Source of the DNA: Flavobacteria bacterium BAL38
GTDB taxonomy: Bacteria > Bacteroidota > Bacteroidia > Flavobacteriales > Flavobacteriaceae
Length of the DNA: 64,000 bases
Direction of reading: 5' to 3'
NCBI GenBank assembly: GCA_000169355.1
Contig: AAXX01000001.1
Location: 1,116,001 to 1,180,000 of the forward strand
The notes under the pieces were generated by a model, which made no database searches, was not told the DNA's origin, and was given only the letters and a program-made list of their open reading frames with translations. Shown here piece by piece: positions 32,173-40,610 of the stretch. The translations under genes were made by a program, and so were the position numbers. Within the stretch, counting starts at the first letter, position 1. Each line of letters begins with the position of its first letter.

Positions 32173-33702
32173 ATGTCGTTAAAAGGCTTAGCAGCAAAAT
32201 TATTTGCTAAAAGAATACACGCTAAAACCCAAAAATGGGCGAATAATCCTTTAGTAACCCAACAAAAAGTTTTTGAAGAGTTGATTAAAGAAGCATCTCA
32301 AACCCAATTTGGAAAAGACCACAATTTTTCAGCTATAAAAACCTTTTCAGATTTTGCTCAAAAAGTGCCTATAAGAGATTACGAAGGTTTAAAACACTAT
32401 GTTGATAAGGTAGTAAAAGGCGAAGAAAACGTACTTTGGAAAGGAAAACCATTGTATTTTGCTAAAACATCTGGAACTACTTCTGGCGCTAAATATATTC
32501 CACTTACTAAGGAATCAATGCCTTTTCATATTCAGGCGGCTAGAAACGCTATTTTAAGCTACATTCACGAAACAGGAAAAGCAGAATTTGTAAAAGGTAA
32601 AATGATTTTCTTACAAGGAAGTCCTATTTTAGAAGAAAAAAACGGCATCAAACTCGGAAGATTATCCGGAATTGTAGCACATTTTGTTCCGAAATATTTA
32701 CAAAAAAACCGCATGCCAAGTTGGGAAACCAATTGCATTGAAGATTGGGAAACGAAAGTTAATGCGATTGTTGAAGAAACCATTAATGAAGACATGTCTG
32801 TGATTTCAGGCATTCCGTCTTGGGTGCAAATGTATTTTGAAAAGTTAAAAGAAAAAGCAAATAAACCTGTTGGCGAAATCTTCAAAAACTTTAATTTGTT
32901 TATTTACGGAGGCGTGAATTACGAACCTTATCGATCTAAATTTGAAAATTTAATTGGAAGAAAAGTCGATTCGATTGAGTTATTTCCTGCTTCTGAAGGC
33001 TTTTTTGCTTATCAATCCCGAAACTTCGGGATCAAGAATGAAGAAGGCATGTTGTTATTATTGAATTCAGGAATATTTTATGAATTTATTAAAGCAGATG
33101 AGTTTTATACCGATTCCGAAGGTTCGGGACCAAAACGCTATACGATTGGCGAAGTGGAATTAGGAGTAAATTACGTTTTAATCATTTCTACTAATGCAGG
33201 ACTTTGGGCGTATAATATTGGCGATACCATTCAGTTTACAAGTTTAAAACCGTATCGTGTGATTGTTTCAGGTAGAATTAAGCATTATATTTCTGCTTTT
33301 GGTGAACATGTTATCGGAAAAGAAGTAGAATCGGCACTTAAAGAAGCGATGGAAGGAACTAATGTTCGAGTAAACGAATTTACGGTTGCGCCACAAATTA
33401 CACCAAAAGAAGGATTACCTTATCATGAATGGTTTATTGAATTTGATTCCGAAGTTTCGGAACAACCAAATAATTTAGAAGTTTTTGCGTTAAAAATTGA
33501 TGCCGCAATGCGAAAACAAAACATGTATTACGACGATTTAATAGTAGGCAATGTATTGCGAACGTTAGTAGTTACAGTTGTTCCAAAAAACGGTTTCCAG
33601 GAATACATGAAATCAATAGGCAAACTGGGCGGTCAAAATAAATTACCTAGACTTTCTAACGACAGGAAGATTGCGGATTTTTTCACAAATAGTCAATTGT
33701 AG
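32173..33702 (+). CDS. Bacterial GH3-family acyl-adenylating enzyme
   Basis: 509 residues of the GH3 family, named for plant auxin-conjugating enzymes and found in many Bacteroidota. Family marks: KTSGTTSGAKYIPLT (ATP-binding P-loop-like motif), FIYGGVNYEPY, ELFPASEGFFAYQ and YELG-like YTIGEVELGVNYVLIISTNAGLWAYNIGDTIQFT. The enzyme should activate a carboxylic acid by adenylation and pass it to an amine; the bacterial substrate is unknown. Three copies of a palindromic element lie in its coding sequence (SRNFG, SEGSGPK, SEVSEQ), one of them an exact copy. It is cotranscribed with the M23-like gene. Confidence 0.9.
   Translation: MSLKGLAAKLFAKRIHAKTQKWANNPLVTQQKVFEELIKEASQTQFGKDHNFSAIKTFSDFAQKVPIRDYEGLKHYVDKVVKGEENVLWKGKPLYFAKTSGTTSGAKYIPLTKESMPFHIQAARNAILSYIHETGKAEFVKGKMIFLQGSPILEEKNGIKLGRLSGIVAHFVPKYLQKNRMPSWETNCIEDWETKVNAIVEETINEDMSVISGIPSWVQMYFEKLKEKANKPVGEIFKNFNLFIYGGVNYEPYRSKFENLIGRKVDSIELFPASEGFFAYQSRNFGIKNEEGMLLLLNSGIFYEFIKADEFYTDSEGSGPKRYTIGEVELGVNYVLIISTNAGLWAYNIGDTIQFTSLKPYRVIVSGRIKHYISAFGEHVIGKEVESALKEAMEGTNVRVNEFTVAPQITPKEGLPYHEWFIEFDSEVSEQPNNLEVFALKIDAAMRKQNMYYDDLIVGNVLRTLVVTVVPKNGFQEYMKSIGKLGGQNKLPRLSNDRKIADFFTNSQL
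33016..33031. repeat. Palindromic element TCCCGAAACTTCGGGA inside the GH3 gene
   Basis: Exact match to 15117-15132 and, on the other strand, to 2190-2205. It is read as SRNFG. Related imperfect palindromes in the same gene lie at 33114-33129 (TTCCGAAGGTTCGGGA) and 33447-33462 (TTCCGAAGTTTCGGAA). Confidence 0.85.
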
Positions 33703-33708
33703 GATTGT

Positions 33709-33745
33709 CCCCTTAAGGGTTCCGAATATTCGGAATTTAGGGGTG
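33709..33745. repeat. Nested palindrome after the GH3 gene
   Basis: A perfect 16-bp palindrome TTCCGAATATTCGGAA (33720-33735), flanked by CCCCTTA on the left and TTAGGGG on the right. It may end the GH3 transcript or belong to the TTCCGAA repeat family. Confidence 0.6.
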
Positions 33746-33762
33746 TTTTATATCTAATTAAC

Positions 33763-34629
33763 ATGTATAAATTTTTATTCTTTTTCATTTCTTTTTCCCT
33801 CACCGCCCAAATTCGTGGCGTTGTAAAAGACAGCATTTCGGGCGAACCGATTCCGTACGTGAATATTTGGGTAGAAAATGAAACTATTGGTATTACTTCG
33901 GAAACCAATGGCAGTTTTTCATTAGATATAAAAGAAGAGAAACTATTGGTTTTTTCAGCATTGGGTTATGAAATTAAAAAAGCATCTTCAAAAAGTGAGG
34001 TCATTTTATTGAAACCCAAAGTTTTTGAGCTGAATGAAGTGGTGATTTCAATTCCTAAAAAAACGAAAGAATTAGAAATTGGCGATTCCAAGAAAATACA
34101 ACATTCCCAATTATCAGGTGATAAACCATGGATTTATGGTAAACTTTTTAAATTTGAGGAGAAGTATAACGAAACGCCTTTTCTAAAAAAAATTATATTT
34201 TATTCCAATAGTAAAATTAAAAACGCCAAATTAAAAATAAGAATCTATAATTTTAAAGATAGTATTCCAAATGAAGATATTCTTTATGAAGAAGTTATTG
34301 TTTCTGTAAAAAAAGGAATGCAAAAAAACACAGTTGATTTATCAAAACATGCAATTTTATTTCCTAAAGAAGGAGTTGTAATTGGTTTAGAATGGATGAT
34401 AATTGAAGAAAACAAATATCTTTTTGAATACAAAGACACCAAGTCTAAAAAAACAAACAGCTTTGTAACTTATGCACCTTCTTTGGTAATCAATTATACG
34501 GAAGAAGAAAATTCGTTTCATTTTTCTGGAGGAAAATGGAGAAAAAGAAGTCGCGCCATTTCAAATTCCGGAAGAGAATGGGACGGAAAAATAATGACCC
34601 CAGCTATCAATTTAATCCTTACCAACTAA
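33763..34629 (+). CDS. CarboxypepD_reg-like secreted protein, copy 1
   Basis: 288 residues: signal peptide MYKFLFFFISFSLTAQ, then a carboxypeptidase-regulatory-like beta-sandwich (IRGVVKDSISGEPIPYVNIWVENETIGITSETNGSFSL ... LVFSALGYEIKKA), the same module that opens TonB-dependent SusC-type receptors. The rest (about 110-288) is beta-rich and unassigned; there is no barrel or plug. Its gene overlaps the next paralog by 1 base (TAATG). 44 bases of the signal-peptide/domain junction are identical between the two genes (33805-33848 and 34671-34714), so they arose by tandem duplication. Function unknown. Confidence 0.75.
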   Translation: MYKFLFFFISFSLTAQIRGVVKDSISGEPIPYVNIWVENETIGITSETNGSFSLDIKEEKLLVFSALGYEIKKASSKSEVILLKPKVFELNEVVISIPKKTKELEIGDSKKIQHSQLSGDKPWIYGKLFKFEEKYNETPFLKKIIFYSNSKIKNAKLKIRIYNFKDSIPNEDILYEEVIVSVKKGMQKNTVDLSKHAILFPKEGVVIGLEWMIIEENKYLFEYKDTKSKKTNSFVTYAPSLVINYTEEENSFHFSGGKWRKRSRAISNSGREWDGKIMTPAINLILTN

Positions 34630-35441
34630 TGAAAATTATTTTATTTTTATTTTTCACGTTTTCATTAAATGCCCAAATTCGTGGCGTTGTAAAAGACAGC
34701 ATTTCGGGCGAACCTATTCCTTTTGTAAACATCTGGGTAGAAAATGAAACGATAGGAACTACGTCAGAAATAGACGGATCTTTTTTCTTAGAAGCGTCAA
34801 ATGAAAAGAATATTGTGATTTCGGTTTTGGGTTATGAACGAAAAACACTAAAAGGAAAAGAAATTGCAATTGTTTATTTAAAACCAATGGCTTACGATTT
34901 AAGAGAAGTAGTTATTTTAAATAAAAAACAATCCAAAAAAATAGAAATAGGCGACATTAAAAATGCTATTTTTCAATCTTTTGATAATGGTCCTAAAATA
35001 GAAGCCAAGTTTTTTCCGTATCAATCTTCATATAGTAAAACGAAATTTATAAAAGAAGTTACCATTTTTACCGATAGTAGAATAGACAGCGCCACCATTA
35101 AAATTCACTTTTATAGTGTAGATGAAAACGGATATCCTGGCGAAGAATTGTTAACAAAAGATTATATCGTTACTTTGAACAAAGGAGTTATAAAGCACCG
35201 ATTTAACATCTCGCAATTTGATTTGGTTTTTCCTGAAAAAGGAATGTTTGTAGCTTATGAAAAATTATTAATTGAAAGCAATAAAACAGGAACAAAATAC
35301 CAACCCTATGTGCTGTATAATTATGTAGAAAGAGACTTTTTTTACACGTATGCTTATGGAAAATGGACAAAATTAACCGCTGAATTACCAAATAAATTAC
35401 AATTAAATGAACCAGCAATAAACCTAATTTTAACGAACTAA
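34629..35441 (+). CDS. CarboxypepD_reg-like secreted protein, copy 2
   Basis: 270 residues with signal peptide MKIILFLFFTFSLNAQ and the same opening IRGVVKDSISGEPIPFVNIWVENETIG as copy 1. The remaining domain (VTIFTDSRIDSATIKIHFYSVDENGYPGEELLTKDYIV) shares a pattern with copy 1's FYSNSKIKNAKLKIRIYNFKDSIPNEDILYEEVIV, so the two proteins are paralogous along their whole length. The frame is open upstream to 34536 within copy 1, but the ATG at 34629 directly before the signal peptide is the start. Translation is probably coupled to copy 1. Confidence 0.75.
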   Translation: MKIILFLFFTFSLNAQIRGVVKDSISGEPIPFVNIWVENETIGTTSEIDGSFFLEASNEKNIVISVLGYERKTLKGKEIAIVYLKPMAYDLREVVILNKKQSKKIEIGDIKNAIFQSFDNGPKIEAKFFPYQSSYSKTKFIKEVTIFTDSRIDSATIKIHFYSVDENGYPGEELLTKDYIVTLNKGVIKHRFNISQFDLVFPEKGMFVAYEKLLIESNKTGTKYQPYVLYNYVERDFFYTYAYGKWTKLTAELPNKLQLNEPAINLILTN

Positions 35442-35453
35442 AAATAAAAATTG

Positions 35454-35461
35454 TACATTTG
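35454..35461 (+). promoter_or_regulatory. -7 promoter element before the phosphorylase-like gene
   Basis: TACATTTG, 21 bp before the ATG at 35483. No clear -33 TTG. Confidence 0.45.
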
Positions 35462-35482
35462 TAGGTTAGATAAACATATATA

Positions 35483-37171
35483 ATGAAAGACATTAAAAAC
35501 ATTTCGCGTTCTAGAGCGCAAGAGTCGTCAGCAGCTATTGAACGACTGTACATTACCATGAGACATTTATTCAACAGAGGTTTTTATAAACCAATGGGTG
35601 TTTCAGGAGAAACCTTAAGAGAAGCTTTATTAGCGCTTCGACCAGAAATTTATGGAAGTATTGCCGAAGAAAAAGTAGAATTAAACGGATTATTGTATGT
35701 AATTGAGCGATTACCAGTAGGAATTGAGCAATGTAGATATATCAATTTAACTTCAGATGAAGGCTATTCTAATTCACATTTTAAAGCAATTGTTCCACCA
35801 AAAAGAAGAAGAAATTGCTACCGAATCGATGATGAGCAAATGAACATTGAAATTACTCGTGGACGTTCAGACATCTATGATATTTTAACACATTTGACTT
35901 TTATTTTTATCGAATCACATAAAATTAAAGATAGAGTATTAATAGATGAAGATGGAAGATTTACTCGCGATTGGGAAAAGTTAGAACAAGTAGTTTTACA
36001 AAACAAAAAGCTTACATTAGTTGATAGAGAAAAAGCAATTTCTCATGCTTCAAATATTTTAGGAAGAACCTTTGCCGAAGTAAAAGATATTTATGACGAT
36101 TTTGGAACATCAGAAACACCAGAACGTTTTTTACATATAGTGTATTGGTTAGGAAAATTAGCTATTGAAGAAGTATTAGATAACAATAAAAGAACCATAA
36201 CGTTTAGTCCTATTTTAAGAGAACGATTAGGACATCATATTTATGGCGAAATTTGGGCAAACAACATTAAAGAAGTTTTAGTTAAAAACTATTTAATTGA
36301 AAGACCCATTCATATTATTAGTGCTAACATGCACAGTGTTATGAATTCTATATTTGCAGAACCTGTTTTAGGAAAAAAATATAAAGACGCAGCTGATTTT
36401 CAAATATTTGAAGATTTAAGTAGTTCAAATAATAAAGAATTACGCAAGAAAGTTGAAGATTTAGCGTTACAACAAGGAATGATTTCATTGCCAGATACCT
36501 CTGGAACAAATATCGATGTGCAAATTTTTGATACCGCTAAAATTGACATTAAAAAGTCGGCATTTGCAAAAGCTAATTTAGGCGAAAACAAACCGGTATT
36601 AATTGTTATGGATTATGCTTTTGGAGAGCAAGCTTACGAAACTATTGATGAATTATTGAAGCCTTATAAAATTGCTAAAAACAAACTGTTTTTAAATGTA
36701 GAATCGGTTTCTATTATGGGGAAAGCCGGAATTTTAGAAGGTGGAAAAGGCGATATTATGATTCCAACGGCACATGTGAATGAAGGAACGGCAGATAATT
36801 ATTTCTTTGAAAATGAATTAAAAGCAGAAATGTTGAAAGGAAATGATATTCCAGTTTTTGAAGGACCAATGATTACGGTTTTAGGAACATCGCTTCAAAA
36901 TAGAGATTTATTGAAATTTTTCCACGAATCTACTTGGGAAGCAATTGGGCTTGAAATGGAAGGCGCTTATTATCAAAAAGCAATTCAATCAGCATCAAAA
37001 ATTAGAAAAAGTATTAATCCAAATGTAAAAGTACGTTATGCTTATTATGCTTCAGATAATCCATTGGAAACAGGAAGTACATTAGCATCTGGAGGATTAG
37101 GAACTACTGGAGTTAAACCAACGTATTTAATTACGATTAAAATATTAGAGCAAATCTTTAACGTAAAATAA
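35483..37171 (+). CDS. Conserved cytosolic protein with a nucleoside-phosphorylase-like C-terminus
   Basis: 562 residues, no signal peptide or membrane helix. The N-terminal half (LYITMRHLFNRGFYKPMGVSGETLREALLALRPEIYGS ...) is helical and not recognised by me beyond being a Bacteroidota-type protein (possibly the DUF6909 family). The C-terminal half (about 350-562) resembles the purine nucleoside phosphorylase / AMP nucleosidase fold: KPVLIVMDYAFGEQAYETID, GKAGILEGGKGDIMIPTAHV and the ribose-binding-like AIGLEMEGAYYQKAI. It could act on a nucleotide or nucleoside, but no substrate can be named. It is 6 bp upstream of the polysaccharide locus and probably transcribed into it. Confidence 0.65.
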   Translation: MKDIKNISRSRAQESSAAIERLYITMRHLFNRGFYKPMGVSGETLREALLALRPEIYGSIAEEKVELNGLLYVIERLPVGIEQCRYINLTSDEGYSNSHFKAIVPPKRRRNCYRIDDEQMNIEITRGRSDIYDILTHLTFIFIESHKIKDRVLIDEDGRFTRDWEKLEQVVLQNKKLTLVDREKAISHASNILGRTFAEVKDIYDDFGTSETPERFLHIVYWLGKLAIEEVLDNNKRTITFSPILRERLGHHIYGEIWANNIKEVLVKNYLIERPIHIISANMHSVMNSIFAEPVLGKKYKDAADFQIFEDLSSSNNKELRKKVEDLALQQGMISLPDTSGTNIDVQIFDTAKIDIKKSAFAKANLGENKPVLIVMDYAFGEQAYETIDELLKPYKIAKNKLFLNVESVSIMGKAGILEGGKGDIMIPTAHVNEGTADNYFFENELKAEMLKGNDIPVFEGPMITVLGTSLQNRDLLKFFHESTWEAIGLEMEGAYYQKAIQSASKIRKSINPNVKVRYAYYASDNPLETGSTLASGGLGTTGVKPTYLITIKILEQIFNVK

Positions 37172-37177
37172 AAATAA

Positions 37178-38134
37178 ATGAGTACAAATTCTCAAGACCA
37201 AGAAATTGATTTAGGACAAATCGGAAGTGGAATTAAAAACTTTTTTAATAACTGCTTAAACACCTTTTTTGATTTTATATTTTTTGTAAAAAAGAAAATA
37301 ATACTAATTGGAATTCTATTTATTGCAGGAATTGTTTTAGGAGTTGTTATAGATAAAAAGCACAGTTACATTCAAAAGATGATTCTGATTCCTAATTTTG
37401 GAAGTAATGAGTATTTATATAATAAAATAAGTCTATTAGAATCAAAATTAAAAGAGCAAGATTCTGCTTTTTTCAAATCAATAGGTATTACTAATATAGA
37501 AGAAATTGGAAAAATAGAAATTAAACCTATTAACGGAATTTACAGTTTTATTAATTCTAAAGATAATGCCTTAAATTTTGAGTTCATTAAATTAATGGCT
37601 GAAGACGGAAACATTGAAAAAATTATTAAAGAAGATGTAACAAGTAAAAATTATTACCAACACGAATTGGTAATAAATACCTCAAAAGCTTTTAAAAGAA
37701 ACGAACTTATAGATCCTATTTTAAAATTTCTTCAAGATTCAGATCATTTTAATAAATTAAAAACTATTTATCAAGAAAATATTACCGCTAAAATTGCTAT
37801 AAATAATGAATTAATTAAGCAAATAGATGAATTAATTGTTTCGTTTTCTCAGAGCAAGCCATCAGGTAGTGTTACAATTTCTGAAAATAGTGGACTAAAT
37901 GGGATTATTAATAAAAAAGACGAATTGATAAAAGAAAATCAATACAAACTTTTACATAATGTAGAGTATGACAAAATTGTAAAAGACCAGAGTATTGTTT
38001 CTAATCAAATAAATTCTTCGGGTTTAAAAAACAAAATGAAATTCATTTTACCAATCTTATTTGTATTACTTTATTTAGGATTTTATAAATTTTATACACT
38101 TTACAAAAAACAATTAGCAAGAATTAATAGTTAA
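37178..38134 (+). CDS. Wzz-like chain-length determinant protein
   Basis: 318 residues with a membrane helix near each end (about 42-62 and 286-305) and a large helical periplasmic part between, the layout of Wzz/polysaccharide co-polymerases that set O-antigen or capsule chain length. There is no C-terminal tyrosine kinase. The first 40 residues are an unusually long cytoplasmic lead (QEIDLGQIGSGIKNFFNN). It is the first gene of the surface-polysaccharide operon; its stop overlaps the rfbB start by one base (TAATG). Confidence 0.8.
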   Translation: MSTNSQDQEIDLGQIGSGIKNFFNNCLNTFFDFIFFVKKKIILIGILFIAGIVLGVVIDKKHSYIQKMILIPNFGSNEYLYNKISLLESKLKEQDSAFFKSIGITNIEEIGKIEIKPINGIYSFINSKDNALNFEFIKLMAEDGNIEKIIKEDVTSKNYYQHELVINTSKAFKRNELIDPILKFLQDSDHFNKLKTIYQENITAKIAINNELIKQIDELIVSFSQSKPSGSVTISENSGLNGIINKKDELIKENQYKLLHNVEYDKIVKDQSIVSNQINSSGLKNKMKFILPILFVLLYLGFYKFYTLYKKQLARINS

Positions 38135-39147
38135 TGAAAACAATATTAGTAACCGGTGGAGCTGGTTTTATTGGAGCCAATTTTGTTCCTTATTTCATAG
38201 AAAAAAACCAAGATTATCATTTAGTTAATCTAGATTTGCTTACCTACGCTGGAAATTTAGAAAATGTTTCAGACGTTGAAAATCATCCTAGATATACTTT
38301 TGTTAAAGGTGATATTTGCGATAGAAGTTTTGTGGAAGATTTATTTCAAAAATTTCAATTTCACGATGTAATTCATTTTGCAGCAGAAAGCCATGTTGAT
38401 AATTCTATTTCAGGTCCGGAAGCCTTCATAAAAACAAATGTTTTAGGAACATTTAATTTGTTAGATTCGGCAAGAAAACTTTGGATGTCGGCTCCTAATC
38501 AATATAATATTGGATTTGAAAATTCACGTTTTCATCATGTTTCTACCGATGAGGTTTATGGAACATTAGGAGAAACCGGTTTGTTTGAAGAAACCACACC
38601 TTACGCACCAAATAGTCCATATTCGGCATCAAAAGCAGGTTCCGATATGATTGTGAGAAGTTATTTTCATACCTATGGAATGAATGTGGTTACATCAAAT
38701 TGTTCTAATAATTATGGACCAAAACAACATAATGAAAAGTTGATTCCAACCATCATTCGTAAGGCAATTTCAGGAGAAAACATTCCTATTTATGGCGATG
38801 GTAAAAATGTACGCGATTGGTTATACGTTTTAGATCATTGTAAAGGAATAGAATTAGCCTTTAAAAAAGGAAAATCAGGAGAAACCTACAATATTGGCGG
38901 AAGAAATGAGCGAAATAATTTATATATTGTAGATGTTGTTTGTTCTATTTTGAACGAATTACAACCTAAAACAGAAGGTAAATATCAAGACCAAATTACA
39001 TTTGTAAAAGACAGACCAGGTCATGATTTGCGTTATGCCATTGATGCCACCAAAATTGAAAATGAATTAGGTTGGAAAGCCGATGAAAATTTCGAATCAG
39101 GCATTAAAAAAACAATCGAATGGTATTTAAAAAAATATGCCAATTAA
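38134..39147 (+). CDS. rfbB: dTDP-glucose 4,6-dehydratase
   Basis: 337 residues, extended SDR. It converts dTDP-glucose to dTDP-4-keto-6-deoxyglucose, the branch point for rhamnose and for amino sugars. NAD site GGAGFIGANF (7-16), STDEVYGTLG with the active-site Thr/Asp/Glu, catalytic YSASKAGSD (YxxxK), NCSNNYGPKQHNEKLIP, RDWLYVLDHCKGI and RPGHDLRYAID are all present. Its product feeds both RfbC/RfbD and the RffA aminotransferase encoded downstream. Confidence 0.97.
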   Translation: MKTILVTGGAGFIGANFVPYFIEKNQDYHLVNLDLLTYAGNLENVSDVENHPRYTFVKGDICDRSFVEDLFQKFQFHDVIHFAAESHVDNSISGPEAFIKTNVLGTFNLLDSARKLWMSAPNQYNIGFENSRFHHVSTDEVYGTLGETGLFEETTPYAPNSPYSASKAGSDMIVRSYFHTYGMNVVTSNCSNNYGPKQHNEKLIPTIIRKAISGENIPIYGDGKNVRDWLYVLDHCKGIELAFKKGKSGETYNIGGRNERNNLYIVDVVCSILNELQPKTEGKYQDQITFVKDRPGHDLRYAIDATKIENELGWKADENFESGIKKTIEWYLKKYAN

Positions 39148-39196
39148 TCAAATAAGATTGGCTCATTGAATATTGTCTAATTGACACATTGAATTT

Positions 39197-40057
39197 ATGA
39201 AAGGAATTATATTAGCAGGAGGCTCCGGAACTCGTTTACATCCGTTAACATTAGCGGTTAGTAAGCAATTGATGCCTATTTATGATAAACCTATGATTTA
39301 TTATCCATTATCAACATTGATGTGGGCAGGAATTAGCGAAATTTTAATTATTTCAACACCGCACGATTTGCCTTTATTTCGTCAATTATTAGGCGATGGA
39401 ACATCATTAGGATGTAAATTTGAATATGCAGTTCAAGAAAATCCAAATGGTTTAGCAGAAGCATTTATTATTGGAAAAGAATTCATTGGAAACGATAAAG
39501 TAGCATTAATTCTAGGTGATAACATTTTCTACGGAACAGGTTTAGCCGAATTATTACAAGAAAACAGTAACCCTGTTGGAGGTGTTGTTTATGCCTACCA
39601 TGTTCACGATCCTGAGCGCTATGGTGTAGTTGATTTTGACAAAGAAGGAAATGTACTTTCTATTGAAGAAAAACCAACACATCCTAAATCTAATTTTGCG
39701 GTTCCAGGCATTTATTTTTACGACAATCAAGTAGTTGAAATTGCAGCAAACATTAAACCAAGTCCGCGCGGAGAATTAGAAATTACAGATATTAACAAAG
39801 CCTATTTAGAACAAGGAAATTTAAAAGTTTCTATTTTAGATAGAGGAACAGCTTGGTTAGATACTGGAACATTTCAATCTTTAATGCAAGCCGGACAGTT
39901 TGTTCAGGTTATAGAAGAACGTCAAGGATTAAAAATTGGCGCTATTGAAGAAGCAGCTTACAAAATGGGATTCATAAATGCCGACCAATTGAAAAAATTA
40001 GCCGAACCATTATTAAAAAGTGGTTATGGAAAACACTTAATGAGTTTAGTAAGCTAA
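39197..40057 (+). CDS. rfbA: Glucose-1-phosphate thymidylyltransferase
   Basis: 286 residues. It makes dTDP-glucose from dTTP and glucose 1-phosphate. Family marks: [40 protein letters not shown] at the N-terminus (nucleotide site), [10 protein letters not shown] (metal-binding Asp), [29 protein letters not shown] and [10 protein letters not shown] 49-bp gap of ATTG-rich repeat (39148-39196) separates it from rfbB. Confidence 0.97.
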   Translation: MKGIILAGGSGTRLHPLTLAVSKQLMPIYDKPMIYYPLSTLMWAGISEILIISTPHDLPLFRQLLGDGTSLGCKFEYAVQENPNGLAEAFIIGKEFIGNDKVALILGDNIFYGTGLAELLQENSNPVGGVVYAYHVHDPERYGVVDFDKEGNVLSIEEKPTHPKSNFAVPGIYFYDNQVVEIAANIKPSPRGELEITDINKAYLEQGNLKVSILDRGTAWLDTGTFQSLMQAGQFVQVIEERQGLKIGAIEEAAYKMGFINADQLKKLAEPLLKSGYGKHLMSLVS

Positions 40058-40058
40058 T

Positions 40059-40610
40059 ATGAATTTTAAAGAAACCAAACTTAAAGGCTGTTTTATAATT
40101 GAGCCAAAAATAATTCAGGATGAACGCGGCTATTTTATGGAAAGTTTTAACCACAATACTTTTCAAAAGGGTGTGGGTCAAAACGTAAATTTTGTTCAAG
40201 ATAATCAGTCATTTTCCTCAAAAGGAGTTTTAAGAGGTTTACATTATCAGTGTGATGAACATGCACAAGCTAAATTAGTTCGCGTTTTACAAGGAGAAGT
40301 ATTAGATGTAGCGGTTGATTTACGCCCAGATTCTGAAACATACGGTCAATACGAAGCTATTTTATTATCAGCAGAAAATCAAATGCAATTTTTTGTACCA
40401 AGAGGTTTTGCTCACGGATTTTTAGTGTTAAGCGACTCGGCAACTTTCTTTTATAAATGTGATAATTTTTACAATAAAGAAAGTGAAGGAGGAATTATAT
40501 ATAACGACGAAACTATAAATATCGATTGGAATTTTCCTCTTCAAGAATTAATCATTTCAGATAAAGACAAAGTATTACCTAATTTACAAAACGCAAAAAA
40601 AGTATGGTAG
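40059..40610 (+). CDS. rfbC: dTDP-4-dehydrorhamnose 3,5-epimerase
   Basis: 183 residues, cupin-fold RmlC. Marks: DERGYFMESFN, SFSSKGVLRGLHYQ with the catalytic His (about residue 62), KLVRVLQGEVLDVAVDLRPDS and FVPRGFAHGFLVLSD; a Tyr pair near TFFYKCDNFYN completes the site. The 3' end overlaps rfbD by 7 bp. Confidence 0.97.
   Translation: MNFKETKLKGCFIIEPKIIQDERGYFMESFNHNTFQKGVGQNVNFVQDNQSFSSKGVLRGLHYQCDEHAQAKLVRVLQGEVLDVAVDLRPDSETYGQYEAILLSAENQMQFFVPRGFAHGFLVLSDSATFFYKCDNFYNKESEGGIIYNDETINIDWNFPLQELIISDKDKVLPNLQNAKKVW

Noticed and set aside
34536..34628. Upstream extension of the second CarboxypepD_reg-like gene
   Set aside because: It lies inside the first copy in another frame; the signal peptide begins at the ATG at 34629.
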